A stretch of 64,000 nt of DNA from Thermoflexus sp. (lineage in GTDB: Bacteria > Chloroflexota > Anaerolineae > Aggregatilineales > Aggregatilineaceae): the NCBI GenBank assembly GCA_020724465.1, contig DYGX01000002.1, positions 296,962-360,961 on the forward strand, written 5' to 3'. Under the pieces are notes generated by a model. That model made no database searches. It was not told where the DNA came from and was given only the letters and a program-made list of their open reading frames with translations. Position 1 is the first letter of the stretch, and every line of letters starts with the position of its first letter. Positions 43,818 through 52,562 of this stretch are shown one piece after another. A program made the translations under genes and the position numbers.

Positions 43818-44702
43818 CTATACCGCGCCGGATCCAGGCTCGCGCCGCGAGAAGGGCAAGCGGCGCACCCGTGCAAGCAGCGCAGTCCGGTGGCGGAGGA
43901 GCAGGAATGTGAGCGCGAGCAGCCCGGTTACGGCACTGACGACCTGAGACACGTTTATCCCGTTGACGAGCGTGACATCGATCCGCAGGTATTCAAGCAG
44001 GAAGCGCGCCAGCGGATAGAGCACCAGGTACATCAGCAGAACGTCGCCCTTCTTGAGCCGGTTTCGGTAGCGCAGCCAGACGCCGAGCAGCACGGCGAAG
44101 GTCAGCAGATTCCACAGCGACTCGTAGAGGAAGATCGGGTGAAAGCGCGTGTCTGGCGAGTAGGGCGGCGGCGGGTTGGAAACGCGGATGCCCCACGGCA
44201 GGGTGGTCGGCGAACCATACAGCTCTTCATTGACGTAGTTTCCCCAGCGACCGATAGCCTGTCCGAGCGGGACCACCACCGCGCCGATGTCCAGCCACGA
44301 CACGGTATCGAGCTTGTTGCGGTAGGCGTAGATGGCGACGCCGAGCGCTCCGCCGAGCACAGCGCCGAAGATCGACAGGCCGCCGCTCCAAATGACCAGC
44401 GGGCCTTCGTTCAGATCGAAGAAATGGGACAGATACCAGGCCCGGTCGCGCGCGGCGTGCACCGAAGGGAACAGCACGTGCCAGGCGCGCGCAAACACCA
44501 CACCCAGGAAGACAACCAGGATCACTCCGTTCCACACGTGGTCCGGGTTCTTGTGATCGCGCCGCGCCATCCAGGCTGCGACCCAGGCTGCGGCCAGGAT
44601 CCCGAAGACGATGATCAGGCCGTACCAGTGAAAGGTTGGATTCAGGGTCAGTCCGAACAGGTCGAAGGGGCCGAACTCGATCCCGCGCCGATCGATGGTC
44701 AT
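43818..44702 (-). CDS. lgt: Prolipoprotein diacylglyceryl transferase
   Basis: Lgt transfers diacylglycerol from phosphatidylglycerol to the lipobox Cys of lipoproteins; at least three such lipoproteins are encoded in this window. It has seven hydrophobic segments and the signature GRWGNYVNEELYG (Lgt motif with the essential Arg and Asn). HPIFLYESLWNLLTF and the late RFLLEYLR are also typical. It is 294 aa. Start ATG 44702 overlaps the stop of the upstream gene (ATGA); the longer frame is non-coding. Confidence 0.95.
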   Translation of the reverse strand: MTIDRRGIEFGPFDLFGLTLNPTFHWYGLIIVFGILAAAWVAAWMARRDHKNPDHVWNGVILVVFLGVVFARAWHVLFPSVHAARDRAWYLSHFFDLNEGPLVIWSGGLSIFGAVLGGALGVAIYAYRNKLDTVSWLDIGAVVVPLGQAIGRWGNYVNEELYGSPTTLPWGIRVSNPPPPYSPDTRFHPIFLYESLWNLLTFAVLLGVWLRYRNRLKKGDVLLMYLVLYPLARFLLEYLRIDVTLVNGINVSQVVSAVTGLLALTFLLLRHRTALLARVRRLPFSRREPGSGAV

Positions 44703-45325
44703 GTGATGCCTCCTTGGCGGCTGAGGATACGATAAACATACCACACCCGCTGGATGACGGTCAGGTGTGTGCCGACAGCCAGAATCCACAGCCCGATTTC
44801 GATCCAGCCGGTGAGCAGCATCGCCAGCAGGATGAACACGCGCTCCATACGGGTCAGCAGGCCAACCTTGCAGTCTACGTCCAACCCTTCGGCGCGCGCG
44901 CGAACATAGCTGACCAGTAGCGAGCCAAGCAACGCCGCCATGCTGAGCAGCATCACGCGCTCGTTGCCCCACACGCTGGAATGGTAAGCCAGCGCCATGA
45001 AGATGAACCCGTCCGCGTAGCGGTCGAGGGTCGAGTCGAAGAGCGCGCCGAATTTGTCCTGGCGCTGCATGGCCCGCGCAACGGCGCCATCCAGCGCGTC
45101 GAGCGGCATGCCCAACAGCAGGATCACGCCTGCCCAGAAGAAATGGCCCTGCGACGCGATGTACGCAGCGATAGCGACGATCACCAAGCCGAAGGCGGTG
45201 ATCGCGTCGGGATGCACCCCCATCCGGTACAGTCTGGTCCCCAGCGAGGTGGTGAGACCCCGCGTGTGATAGCGCATGCGGTCGGTCAGGGTGTTGAAGC
45301 GGCGGCGTCCGTCATCGGTTGACAT
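44699..45325 (-). CDS. CDP-alcohol phosphatidyltransferase family protein, 208 aa
   Basis: A membrane enzyme that joins a CDP-linked lipid to an alcohol. The full catalytic motif is present: Asp79-Gly80, Ala83-Arg84, Gly93, Asp97 and Asp101. There are about five to six TM segments. It may make phosphatidylglycerol phosphate or phosphatidylinositol phosphate; the sequence does not decide. It overlaps lgt by four bases, which fits a link between phospholipid synthesis and lipoprotein lipidation. Confidence 0.88.
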   Translation of the reverse strand: MSTDDGRRRFNTLTDRMRYHTRGLTTSLGTRLYRMGVHPDAITAFGLVIVAIAAYIASQGHFFWAGVILLLGMPLDALDGAVARAMQRQDKFGALFDSTLDRYADGFIFMALAYHSSVWGNERVMLLSMAALLGSLLVSYVRARAEGLDVDCKVGLLTRMERVFILLAMLLTGWIEIGLWILAVGTHLTVIQRVWYVYRILSRQGGIT

Positions 45326-45360
45326 GTGTTTGCATCCTATTCTGTGCAGCAGGCCCCAAC

Positions 45361-45376
45361 AGGGCGAATTCGCCCT
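45361..45376. repeat. 16-bp perfect palindrome in divergent region
   Basis: AGGGCGAATTCGCCCT is self-complementary and ends at the -35 box of the tRNA promoter, 36 bases from the divergent phosphatidyltransferase start. It is a possible operator. Confidence 0.5.
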
Positions 45377-45404
45377 TGTCAAAGCGAGGGCCATGGAGTA
45401 CACT
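45376..45404 (+). promoter_or_regulatory. Promoter of tRNA-Pro
   Basis: TTGTCA (45376-45381) and TACACT (45399-45404) have a 17-bp spacer and lie 12 bases before the tRNA 5' end. Confidence 0.7.
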
Positions 45405-45416
45405 ACGCACTGCTTT

Positions 45417-45491
45417 CGGGGCGTAGCGCAGCTTGGCCAGCGCGCACCGTTCGGGTCGGTGAGGTCCCCGGTTCAAATCCGGGCGCCCCGA
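45417..45491 (+). tRNA. tRNA-Pro (anticodon CGG)
   Basis: A full cloverleaf folds by hand. The acceptor is CGGGGCG/CGCCCCG, the D-arm GCGC/GCGC with GG in the loop, the anticodon stem CACCG/CGGTG with loop TTCGGGT (anticodon CGG, G37), and the T-arm CCCGG-TTCAAAT-CCGGG. The discriminator is A. CCA is not encoded in full (ACA follows the acceptor). Confidence 0.96.
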
Positions 45492-45494
45492 CAG

Positions 45495-45526
45495 AACTCC
45501 AGTCTGCTTCAGGCTGGAGTTTTTTG
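45495..45526 (+). terminator. Intrinsic terminator after tRNA-Pro
   Basis: AACTCCAG (45495-45502) pairs with CTGGAGTT (45514-45521), followed by a T run. It closes a single-tRNA transcript. Confidence 0.9.
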
Positions 45527-45534
45527 TTGCCGTG

Positions 45535-46647
45535 CTACAGGCCATTGGCCTTGGCGTCGTCCCACAGCGCGTCCATCTCCGTTAGCGTCATGTCTTCCAG
45601 CGGGCGATTCTGCGCGGCAGCGTGCTCCTCGATATAGCGGAAGCGGCGGAAGAACCGCTGGTTGGCATTGCGCAGCGCAGACTCAGGATCGACATTCAGC
45701 CACCGCGCTAGGTTCACCGCGGCAAACAACAAATCGCCCATCTCGTGCGCGCGCTCGGCCTCCGTTTGCGCGGACAGCAGTTCCCGCAGTTCTTCGTGAA
45801 CTTTGGCGATAACCGGATCGATGGAGTCCCAATCGAAGCCCACCCGTGCCGCGCGGTCCTGATAGCTGAATGACTGCGAGAGCGCCGGAAGTGATTTGGA
45901 TACTCCTTCGAGCCGCGACGTGCGCTCCTCGCGCTTCTCAGCTTCTTTAAGCCGGTCCCAGTTCACCTTCACATCCTGATCGTCGCTGACTTCGACATCG
46001 CCCCACACATGCGGGTGTCGCCGGATGATCTTCTCGTTGATGGAGGCGATCACATCCGGCATGCGAAACTCGCCCGTATCGACCGCGATCTGGCTGTGCA
46101 GCACGATCTGAAGCAGCAGGTCGCCGAGTTCCTCGCGCAGCGCCACCGGGTCGCCGGAATCGAGGGCGTCGAGCACCTCGTAGGTTTCTTCGAGCAGGTA
46201 CGGGCGCAGCGATTGATGCGTCTGCTTGCGATCCCAGGGGCAGCCTTCCGGGGCGCGCAGATGCGCGATTGTCTCCTGGAAGCCTTCCATGCTGCCAGGG
46301 CGGGGCAGGGGGGGCACGGCCAGCGCGAGCAACTGCCGCATCCCGTCTGCCGCGGCCAACTGCCCGAGTGTCACGGAGCGAATATCCCACCCGTCCGCGC
46401 CCGGCGCCGGGGCTGCGACGATCTGGACCGCGAGTTCCGGCGGGTACTGGTTCAGCAGGGTGCGCGCGATATCCGGCAGGTCGGCGGCATCCGGCGCGAC
46501 GAGCAGCGCAGGATAGTCCGGATTGAGCGGCGGGTGATGCTGCGCAGCCACGGCAGCGGCATCGACGAGCTGAAGCCCTTCGGCATCCGCCAGCGCCAGA
46601 TGGTCGAGGATGTCGGTCAGGATGGAGAGCAGGGGGCGTATTGACAT
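45535..46647 (-). CDS. mazG: Nucleoside triphosphate pyrophosphohydrolase MazG with extra N-terminal domain, 370 aa
   Basis: Two MazG helical repeats span about 115-370. The first carries GCPWDRKQTHQSLRPYLLEETYE and REELGDLLLQIVLH (the metal-binding EExxD type). The second carries RVGFDWDSIDPVIAKVHEELREL and HEMGDLLFAAVNLARWL. The enzyme removes aberrant dNTPs. The N-terminal ~110 residues resemble the C-terminal half of a tetrapyrrole-methylase domain, as in YabN, but without its SAM-binding half. It follows the terminator of the ribosomal array. Confidence 0.92.
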   Translation of the reverse strand: MSIRPLLSILTDILDHLALADAEGLQLVDAAAVAAQHHPPLNPDYPALLVAPDAADLPDIARTLLNQYPPELAVQIVAAPAPGADGWDIRSVTLGQLAAADGMRQLLALAVPPLPRPGSMEGFQETIAHLRAPEGCPWDRKQTHQSLRPYLLEETYEVLDALDSGDPVALREELGDLLLQIVLHSQIAVDTGEFRMPDVIASINEKIIRRHPHVWGDVEVSDDQDVKVNWDRLKEAEKREERTSRLEGVSKSLPALSQSFSYQDRAARVGFDWDSIDPVIAKVHEELRELLSAQTEAERAHEMGDLLFAAVNLARWLNVDPESALRNANQRFFRRFRYIEEHAAAQNRPLEDMTLTEMDALWDDAKANGL

Positions 46648-46702
46648 GACTCTCTCTCACTGCACCCGCGCGCACCGGGGATCGCCCGACCGGGCGCGCG
46701 AA

Positions 46703-46750
46703 TGGAAAAACAGGCAGACTCTCAGCTTGGTGGGCAGAGAGTCGCCTGTT
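46703..46750 (-). terminator. Strong terminator of the ribosomal array
   Basis: On the minus strand AACAGGC and GACTCTC pair with GAGAGTC and GCCTGTT (one bulged base), followed by TTTTCC. It lies 40 bases after rpsI. Confidence 0.9.
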
Positions 46751-46789
46751 GTGGATACATCAATGCGGCAGACGCGCGCGGCAATCGAC

Positions 46790-47185
46790 CTAGCGCTTGG
46801 TATAGGTCGGGGCCTTGCGGGCGCGCTTGAGGCCGGGCTTCTTGCGCTCCTTCTCACGCGGATCGCGCGAGAGGAATTCGCCGGCGCGCAAAACCGAGCG
46901 CCAGTCCGGCTCGATCTTCAGCAGGGCGCGGGCCAGGCCGAGGCGGATCGCGTCGCGCTGACCGCTCTCGCCACCGCCCTGGACCTTGACGGTGACGTTG
47001 TACGCCTTTTCCTGCCCAACGACGCGCAGCGGCTCGATGGCTATATCGAAATCACCCAGCCGCGTCAGGTATTCCTCGCCGGGCTTGTCGTTGATGACGA
47101 CGCTGCCGTTGCCGCCCGGCCACAGCCGGACCCGCGCCGTGGACGTCTTGCGCCGCCCGATGCCCTCGTAATACTCAGGTGCCAT
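46790..47185 (-). CDS. rpsI: 30S ribosomal protein S9
   Basis: It is 131 aa, with GIGRRKTSTARVRLWPG at the start and the basic tail KRARKAPTYTKR that reaches the P-site tRNA. It is the last gene of the ribosomal array, 20 bases after rplM, and is followed by the terminator. Confidence 0.98.
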   Translation of the reverse strand: MAPEYYEGIGRRKTSTARVRLWPGGNGSVVINDKPGEEYLTRLGDFDIAIEPLRVVGQEKAYNVTVKVQGGGESGQRDAIRLGLARALLKIEPDWRSVLRAGEFLSRDPREKERKKPGLKRARKAPTYTKR

Positions 47186-47205
47186 GTGACTAACCCTCTT
47201 TGCCG

Positions 47206-47640
47206 TTACAGGTCATACGTCTTCGGACGCTGTGCTTCATGCGGGTGGGTGGCCGTCGTGTAGATCTTCAGCTTCTTAAGCTGCTGGCGGCCCAGCTTGT
47301 TCTTGGGCAGCATCCCGCGCACGGCAGCGCGAATCACCCGCTCTGGATGACGCGCGAGCTGGTCGCGCAGCGAGATCGTGGTCAGGCCGCCGGGGTAGCC
47401 CGAATGCCGGTAGTAGAACTTGGTTTCCAGCTTGTCGCCCGTCACGCGGATTTTGTCGGCGTTGACCACGATCACGAAGTCACCAACGTCCATATGCGGG
47501 GTGAAGATCGGCTTGTGCTTACCCCGCAGCAACTGCGCAATCTGGGTGGCGAGACGCCCCAGCGTCTGGTTCTTGGCATCGACGACATACCACTCGCGCT
47601 GGATATCTGCCAGTTTGGGTGAATAGGTCTTGATTTTCAT
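47206..47640 (-). CDS. rplM: 50S ribosomal protein L13
   Basis: It is 144 aa with the family blocks [29 protein letters not shown], and [24 protein letters not shown] 47640 matches the family N-terminus; the longer frame is not used. It is paired with rpsI as in most bacteria. Confidence 0.98.
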   Translation of the reverse strand: MKIKTYSPKLADIQREWYVVDAKNQTLGRLATQIAQLLRGKHKPIFTPHMDVGDFVIVVNADKIRVTGDKLETKFYYRHSGYPGGLTTISLRDQLARHPERVIRAAVRGMLPKNKLGRQQLKKLKIYTTATHPHEAQRPKTYDL

Positions 47641-47675
47641 ATTCCCGTACTCCGCGGGGTTCGTCCCGCTCGCTC

Positions 47676-48446
47676 TCAGTATGTGACGCGTGTCAGGCAC
47701 AGGCCGTGCGCCGGCGCGCTTGGATTCGGCCAGGTTCCGTCGGCAGCTCGAAACGCCGCCAGAAAATCATCTTCCGTCAGCTCGCCCCGCGCGATCCGCA
47801 CGAGACCCCCCACAATCCGCCGGACCATACGATACAGAAACGCGTTCGCCTCAATCGTATACCGCACGATGGTTCCGCCATGCTCTGGTGCCTGCTCCTG
47901 CACCAGTTCGGACCGGTAAACCTCGCGGACGGTGCTCTCGCCCTGAGGCGGCTGCCCGAAAGTCGCGAAGTCGTGTTGTCCCACCAGGCTGGCTGCGGCG
48001 CGCTGCATTCCCGCCAGGTCCGGCGGGGCTTGCATGGCGACATGCCAGGCGTAGCGCATGAGCAGGGGCGGCCGGACCGGCGCAAACACCAGCGTGTAGG
48101 TGTAGGTCCGGCTGCGGGCGTCAAAGCGCGGGTGAAAGGACGCCGCCGCTTCTTCCAGGGACCGCAGCACGATGCTCGCCGGGAGATTGGCGTTGAGCGC
48201 GCGCCACAGGTCGGCGGTGGAGTGCCGCCAGGCTACGTCGAACGCGATCACCTGGCCTGTGGCGTGCACGCCGGTGTCTGTCCGGCCCGCCCCGATGATG
48301 GTGCTGTGCTGCTGTGTCACCCGCGCGATTGCCTGCTCCACAGTTCCCTGGACGGTGGGAGTGTCACCCGCCTGCCGCTGGAAGCCGAAATAGTCGGTCC
48401 CATCGTAGGCCAGAACGGCCCGGTAGCGGGTGACTCCCTCACTCAC
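47676..48446 (-). CDS. truA: tRNA pseudouridine synthase A (GTG start)
   Basis: The enzyme makes pseudouridine at positions 38-40 of tRNA anticodon arms. The catalytic Asp lies in [15 protein letters not shown], the N-terminus has [14 protein letters not shown], and the late [18 protein letters not shown] block is typical. It is 256 aa. The GTG start has AGGAAG 9 bases upstream. It follows rplQ by 4 bases, a common arrangement at the end of the alpha operon. Confidence 0.96.
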   Translation of the reverse strand: MSEGVTRYRAVLAYDGTDYFGFQRQAGDTPTVQGTVEQAIARVTQQHSTIIGAGRTDTGVHATGQVIAFDVAWRHSTADLWRALNANLPASIVLRSLEEAAASFHPRFDARSRTYTYTLVFAPVRPPLLMRYAWHVAMQAPPDLAGMQRAAASLVGQHDFATFGQPPQGESTVREVYRSELVQEQAPEHGGTIVRYTIEANAFLYRMVRRIVGGLVRIARGELTEDDFLAAFRAADGTWPNPSAPAHGLCLTRVTY

Positions 48447-48450
48447 ACGC

Positions 48451-48840
48451 CTATTCTTCCTCGCGATCCACCAGCTCCACCATCACCATCGGCGCCGCAT
48501 CGCCCTTGCGCGGGCCGAGCTTCAGCAGGCGGATATATCCGCCCGGACGCGTTTCATAGCGTGGAGCCAGCTCATCATAGACTTTGGCCACCGATTCGGG
48601 ATTGCTCAGGCGCGCCAGCAGCAGGCGGCGAGCATGCACGCCGCGCGCCGGGTTGGGATGAGCGCGACCCTTCTTAGCGACGGTGATCAGCTTTTCGGCC
48701 TCGGCGCGGATGGCGCGGGCTTTGGCTTCGGTGGTCGTGATCCGCTCGTGGCGAAACAGCTGATTGATCAGATTGCGGCGCAGCATTTTGCGCTGATCTT
48801 TCGTTCGCCCGAGGTGCTTACCAGCTACTTTGTGTCGCAT
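48451..48840 (-). CDS. rplQ: 50S ribosomal protein L17
   Basis: It is 129 aa, beginning MRHKVAGKHLGRTKDQR, with the family helix LFRHERITTTEAKARAIR. ATG 48840 is chosen over the GTG one codon upstream. It directly follows rpoA. Confidence 0.98.
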   Translation of the reverse strand: MRHKVAGKHLGRTKDQRKMLRRNLINQLFRHERITTTEAKARAIRAEAEKLITVAKKGRAHPNPARGVHARRLLLARLSNPESVAKVYDELAPRYETRPGGYIRLLKLGPRKGDAAPMVMVELVDREEE

Positions 48841-48863
48841 CACACAGCTTCCTTGTCGGTCGT

Positions 48864-49838
48864 TTAGCTGTTGGAGAAAATGTCGTGCTCGGCGGGAAGA
48901 TAGTTCTTCTCGCGGAGCCGCGTCACCAGCTCGTCGAGCGATTTCTCGCCAAAGTTGCGGATCGCCAGCATCGCGTCAGGGCCGCGCTCGAGCATCTCAA
49001 GCACCTCGCCGACGTTGGTGATGCCCGTCCGCTTGAGCGAGTTGAAGACTCGCACGCTCAGATCGAGCGTTTCGATCGGCGTTTCGTAGATCTCGGGCGA
49101 CAGCGCGTTCGGATCCGGCTCGGCGACCTCTTCCTTCGGCGGCATGAGCGATTCCTCGCTCACACCGGCGATGATGATCAGGTGCTTCATCAGGATTTCG
49201 GCGGCCTGGCTCATCGCCTCTTCCGGGCGAATGGTGCCATCGGTCCAGATCTCCAGCACCAGCTTGTCATAGTTGGTGCGCTGGCCCACGCGCGCCCGCT
49301 CGACGTCGTAGTTGACGCGCCTAATCGGGCTGAAGATCGCGTCGATGGGCAGTTCACCGATCGGCAGCCGTCCGCGGTCTTCGGCAGGCGAGAACCCGAC
49401 GCCGCTTTGCACCATGAACTCGATCTCAACCCGCGCCTCGTCGGAGTCCGCTGTGAACAGATAAAGGTCCGGGTTGATGATCTCGACTTCGGCGGGGCAC
49501 ACGATGTCGGCGGCAGTGACGGTCCCTTCGCCCTGCACCTCGAGACGCAGGCGGGCGGATTCGGCATCGTGCAGCTTCAAGCGCAGTTGTTTGACCTGCA
49601 GAATGAGCTGCGTCATATCCTCGCGGACGTGCGGGATCGCGGAGAACTCGTGATGCACGTCAGAGACGCGGATCGAGGTGACAGCCGCGCCCGGCAGCGA
49701 GGACAGCAGCACTCGCCGCAGCGCATGCCCGACCGTGATCCCAAAGCCCTGTTCGAGGGGGCTGATGATGAAGCGCCCATATTTCTGAGTTGTGGCGTCC
49801 CCTTCGATCTTGGGCAACACCATGTTATTCGTGACCAC
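48864..49838 (-). CDS. rpoA: RNA polymerase alpha subunit (GTG start)
   Basis: It is 324 aa. The N-terminal domain, for dimerisation and beta contact, has FIISPLEQGFGITVGHALRR. An acidic linker (about 235-250) and a C-terminal domain (about 255-315; TNVGEVLEMLERG and RNFGEKSLDEL), which contacts UP elements and activators, follow. GTG 49838 has GGAGG 4 bases upstream; the ATG at 49823 is too far from it. Confidence 0.97.
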   Translation of the reverse strand: MVTNNMVLPKIEGDATTQKYGRFIISPLEQGFGITVGHALRRVLLSSLPGAAVTSIRVSDVHHEFSAIPHVREDMTQLILQVKQLRLKLHDAESARLRLEVQGEGTVTAADIVCPAEVEIINPDLYLFTADSDEARVEIEFMVQSGVGFSPAEDRGRLPIGELPIDAIFSPIRRVNYDVERARVGQRTNYDKLVLEIWTDGTIRPEEAMSQAAEILMKHLIIIAGVSEESLMPPKEEVAEPDPNALSPEIYETPIETLDLSVRVFNSLKRTGITNVGEVLEMLERGPDAMLAIRNFGEKSLDELVTRLREKNYLPAEHDIFSNS

Positions 49839-49892
49839 GCCGCCTCCTCACACGTTCTTCACTTACAGGTTGGCTCGCTAGTCGTTCCACCG

Positions 49893-50534
49893 TTACCGAG
49901 AGTAGTATTCCACAATCAACTGCTCATTGAGCGGCATGTCGATATCGCGGCGCTCCGGCACGCGCAGCACCGTACCCGTCATGCTTGCCAGATCCAGCTC
50001 GAGCCACTCGGGCGCCGGGGGACGATCGGCGATGTAGGCGGGCAGTTCCTTGAAATACGTGCGCTTGCGGCTGCCTTCGCGGATTCCGATCACATCGCCA
50101 GGGCGGACCTGGTATGACGGAATATTCGTGCGGCGGCCATTGACCGTGATATGACCGTGGGTCACCATCTGCCGTGCGTGCGCCCGCGAATCGGCCCACC
50201 CGAGGCGGTAGACGATATTGTCCAGGCGCGACTCAAGCAACGACAGCAAATTCGAACCAGTCAGACCCGGACGGCGCAGGGCTTCGCGGAAATAGCGGCG
50301 GAACTGACGCTCCAGCACACCGTAGATCCGGCGGGCCTTCTGCTTCTCGCGAAGCTGGAGCGCATAGTCAGAGCCACGCCCGCGCTTGAACTGCGCCTCG
50401 CGACCGTGTTGGCCGGGCGGGTAGGTGCGGCGTTCCACCGCGCACTTGGGAGACAAACACCGCGCGCCTTTGAGGAACAGCTTTTCCCCTTCGCGGCGGC
50501 ACAGCTTACAAACTGGACCGGTATAACGTGCCAT
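49893..50534 (-). CDS. rpsD: 30S ribosomal protein S4, zinc form
   Basis: It is 213 aa and starts the 30S platform. The N-terminus keeps four Cys (CKLC at 9-12, then Cys26 and Cys31), the zinc-binding C+ form. The S4 RNA-binding domain ([20 protein letters not shown]) is central. It lies between rpsK and rpoA in the usual alpha-operon order. Confidence 0.98.
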   Translation of the reverse strand: MARYTGPVCKLCRREGEKLFLKGARCLSPKCAVERRTYPPGQHGREAQFKRGRGSDYALQLREKQKARRIYGVLERQFRRYFREALRRPGLTGSNLLSLLESRLDNIVYRLGWADSRAHARQMVTHGHITVNGRRTNIPSYQVRPGDVIGIREGSRKRTYFKELPAYIADRPPAPEWLELDLASMTGTVLRVPERRDIDMPLNEQLIVEYYSR

Positions 50535-50616
50535 TGATTCTTGGCTTCCTCCACACTAGCTGTGACAAGTGTGTTTACACCACTCGTCTATGCAATTGAA
50601 CAAGGCCAACCAACAA

Positions 50617-51015
50617 CTAGACGCGACGCTTCTTCGGCGGGCGCACGCCGTTGTGCGGGACCGGCGTCACATCGGTGATCGAGCGTACTTTCAGGCCGCT
50701 GGCCTGGATGGCGCGGATTGCCGCTTCGCGCCCTGGGCCGGGGCCTTTGACGAAGACGTCTACTTCCTGCATCCCGTGTTCTTTAGCATTCTCAGACGCC
50801 TGCTGAGCGACCATCCGCGCGGCGAAGGGCGTGCTCTTGCGGCTGCCTTTGAACCCGGCTGTTCCCGCGCTGGCCCACGCGATGACGTTCCCCTGCTGAT
50901 CGCTCATCGAGACGATCGTATTGTTGAACGTCGCCTGGATATGCGCCTGTCCGTACGGGATGTTCTTCTTTGCTTTCTTGGGTCCGCGCTGCGGACCCCG
51001 ACGCGTACGTCCCAT
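50617..51015 (-). CDS. rpsK: 30S ribosomal protein S11
   Basis: It is 132 aa with [16 protein letters not shown] and the C-terminal [23 protein letters not shown] 151-base gap separates it from rpsM upstream; I see no gene in that gap. Confidence 0.98.
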   Translation of the reverse strand: MGRTRRGPQRGPKKAKKNIPYGQAHIQATFNNTIVSMSDQQGNVIAWASAGTAGFKGSRKSTPFAARMVAQQASENAKEHGMQEVDVFVKGPGPGREAAIRAIQASGLKVRSITDVTPVPHNGVRPPKKRRV

Positions 51016-51166
51016 GGATGGTGACTTTCTCCTCGAGCGTTAACCTGCAGTGTTTGGTGATGGGCGGAGCCGCATAAGGGACTGGTCCCCTGGCGCCCGG
51101 CACTACAAGACGCGGTGCGGCGCTGCGGCGCCGAGCCCGCCTCGCGCCATCACCCCCCAGCGCGAA

Positions 51167-51553
51167 CTACTTCTTCTTGGCACCACGACGGCGGCCGCGC
51201 CCGGCCACGGTCTTCTTGGGACCCTTGCGCGTGCGCGCGTTAGTGCGGGTCCGCTGGCCGCGCACCGGCAGGTTGCGGCGGTGGCGGAGGCCACGGTAGC
51301 TGCCGATTTCAATCAGACGCTTGATATTGAGCTGGACCTCGCGGCGCAGCTCGCCCTCAACCCGGTAGTTGCCGACCTGCTCGCGCAAGGACTGAACTTC
51401 TGCCTCAGTCAGATCGCGGACGCGCGTGTCCGGGTTGATGCCGGCCGCTTCCAGGATCTGCTTGCTGCGGGTTGGCCCAATACCGTAGATGTAGGTCAGC
51501 GCGACTTCGACGCGCTTGCTGCGCGGAAGGTCAACACCTTCGATACGTGCCAT
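51167..51553 (-). CDS. rpsM: 30S ribosomal protein S13
   Basis: It is 128 aa, beginning [20 protein letters not shown], with [20 protein letters not shown] and a basic KK-rich tail. It directly follows map, separated by a 138-base spacer that holds a stem-loop; infA and rpmJ, usually here, are absent. Confidence 0.98.
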   Translation of the reverse strand: MARIEGVDLPRSKRVEVALTYIYGIGPTRSKQILEAAGINPDTRVRDLTEAEVQSLREQVGNYRVEGELRREVQLNIKRLIEIGSYRGLRHRRNLPVRGQRTRTNARTRKGPKKTVAGRGRRRGAKKK

Positions 51554-51631
51554 TTACGGATTTCTCCTCGTACTTCGGCGCGTTTGTTCGCCGGACAGAA
51601 CCACTATTTTAGCGAAAACAGGCGGGCTTGA

Positions 51632-51655
51632 CCAGGGTTAACTTGCCAACCCTGG
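51632..51655 (-). other. Stem-loop between map and rpsM
   Basis: CCAGGGTT and AACCCTGG form a perfect 8-bp stem around an 8-base loop, without a T run. On the minus strand its left arm and loop share AGGGYTGGCAAGTT with the stem-loop before rpsJ (63892-63936). Confidence 0.5.
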
Positions 51656-51691
51656 CAGAGCTAGGCCCCGGATCCCTGTTCGAGCGCGGGG

Positions 51692-52489
51692 CTAGAGGGC
51701 CGTCAGGATGATCGGCGGCCCGTCGGGCGTGATGGCAACGGTGTGCTCGAAGTGCGCGCACAGCGAGCCATCCCGCGTGACCACCGTCCAGTGGTCTTCC
51801 AACACCTTCGTTTCAGGGCGCCCGGCGTTGACCATCGGCTCGATCGCAAAGGTGATGCCCGGTACCAGCCGGACGCTGTTCCAGGTGCGCACCCGGGGGC
51901 GGCCAGCCGGCCACCAGTTGGGCACCTGCGGCTCTTCGTGCATGCTGCGCCCGACACCGTGCCCTGTGTATTCGCGGACCACGCTGAAACCCTGGCTCTC
52001 GACGTAAGCCTGCACCGCGCGCGAGATGTCGCTCGTCCGGTTGCCGGCGCGCGCCTTGTCGATCCCGATGCGGAGCGCCTGTTCGGTGACTTCCAGCAGC
52101 CGCTGAGCCTCAGGGCTGATCGTCCCGACGCCCATCGTGAAGGCCGCATCGCCGACATAGCCGTTGTAGATGGCGCCGCAGTCCAGGCTGATGATGTCGC
52201 CTTCTTGCAGGATGCGCTCCTCGCTTGGGATGCCGTGAACCAGCTCGTGATTGATCGATGCTGTGATGGTGGCCGGAAACGGATACGGGCTGCCGGGCGG
52301 ATAGCCCAGGAAGGCCGCGGTCGCGCCGTGTTTGCGCAGCACCTCTGCCGCGATCTCGTCGAGTTCTTTGGTGCTCACGCCCGGCGCCACAGCTTCGCGC
52401 ATGGCCTGCAAGGCCAGCGCTGTGATCCGGCCTGCCTCGCGCATGATCATCAGTTCTTCAGGCGTTTTTGGTATCGGTGCCATTCGCAT
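51692..52489 (-). CDS. map: Methionine aminopeptidase, type I
   Basis: It removes the initiator Met in the cytoplasm. It is 265 aa. The metal ligands fall in SLDCGAIYNGYVGDAAFT (two Asp), the GHGVGRSMHEEPQVPN block (His) and FAIEPMV (Glu), with a late Glu in HFEHTVAI. It lies directly after secY; adk, which commonly separates them, is missing here. Confidence 0.97.
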   Translation of the reverse strand: MRMAPIPKTPEELMIMREAGRITALALQAMREAVAPGVSTKELDEIAAEVLRKHGATAAFLGYPPGSPYPFPATITASINHELVHGIPSEERILQEGDIISLDCGAIYNGYVGDAAFTMGVGTISPEAQRLLEVTEQALRIGIDKARAGNRTSDISRAVQAYVESQGFSVVREYTGHGVGRSMHEEPQVPNWWPAGRPRVRTWNSVRLVPGITFAIEPMVNAGRPETKVLEDHWTVVTRDGSLCAHFEHTVAITPDGPPIILTAL

Positions 52490-52562
52490 TCGCCGCGCTG
52501 CCCGCCGCCGGCGGGCAGTAGAGGGCGCCTCGCAACGCAGGCGCCCCAGAACATCGAAAGCC

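Noticed and set aside
44703..44972. N-terminal extension of lgt
   Set aside because: It is the phosphatidyltransferase gene in another frame; Lgt homology starts at 44702, with an ATGA overlap.
51016..51166. Small gene between rpsM and rpsK (infA or rpmJ)
   Set aside because: The minus-strand reading shows no start followed by the L36 or IF1 pattern; the spacer looks non-coding.
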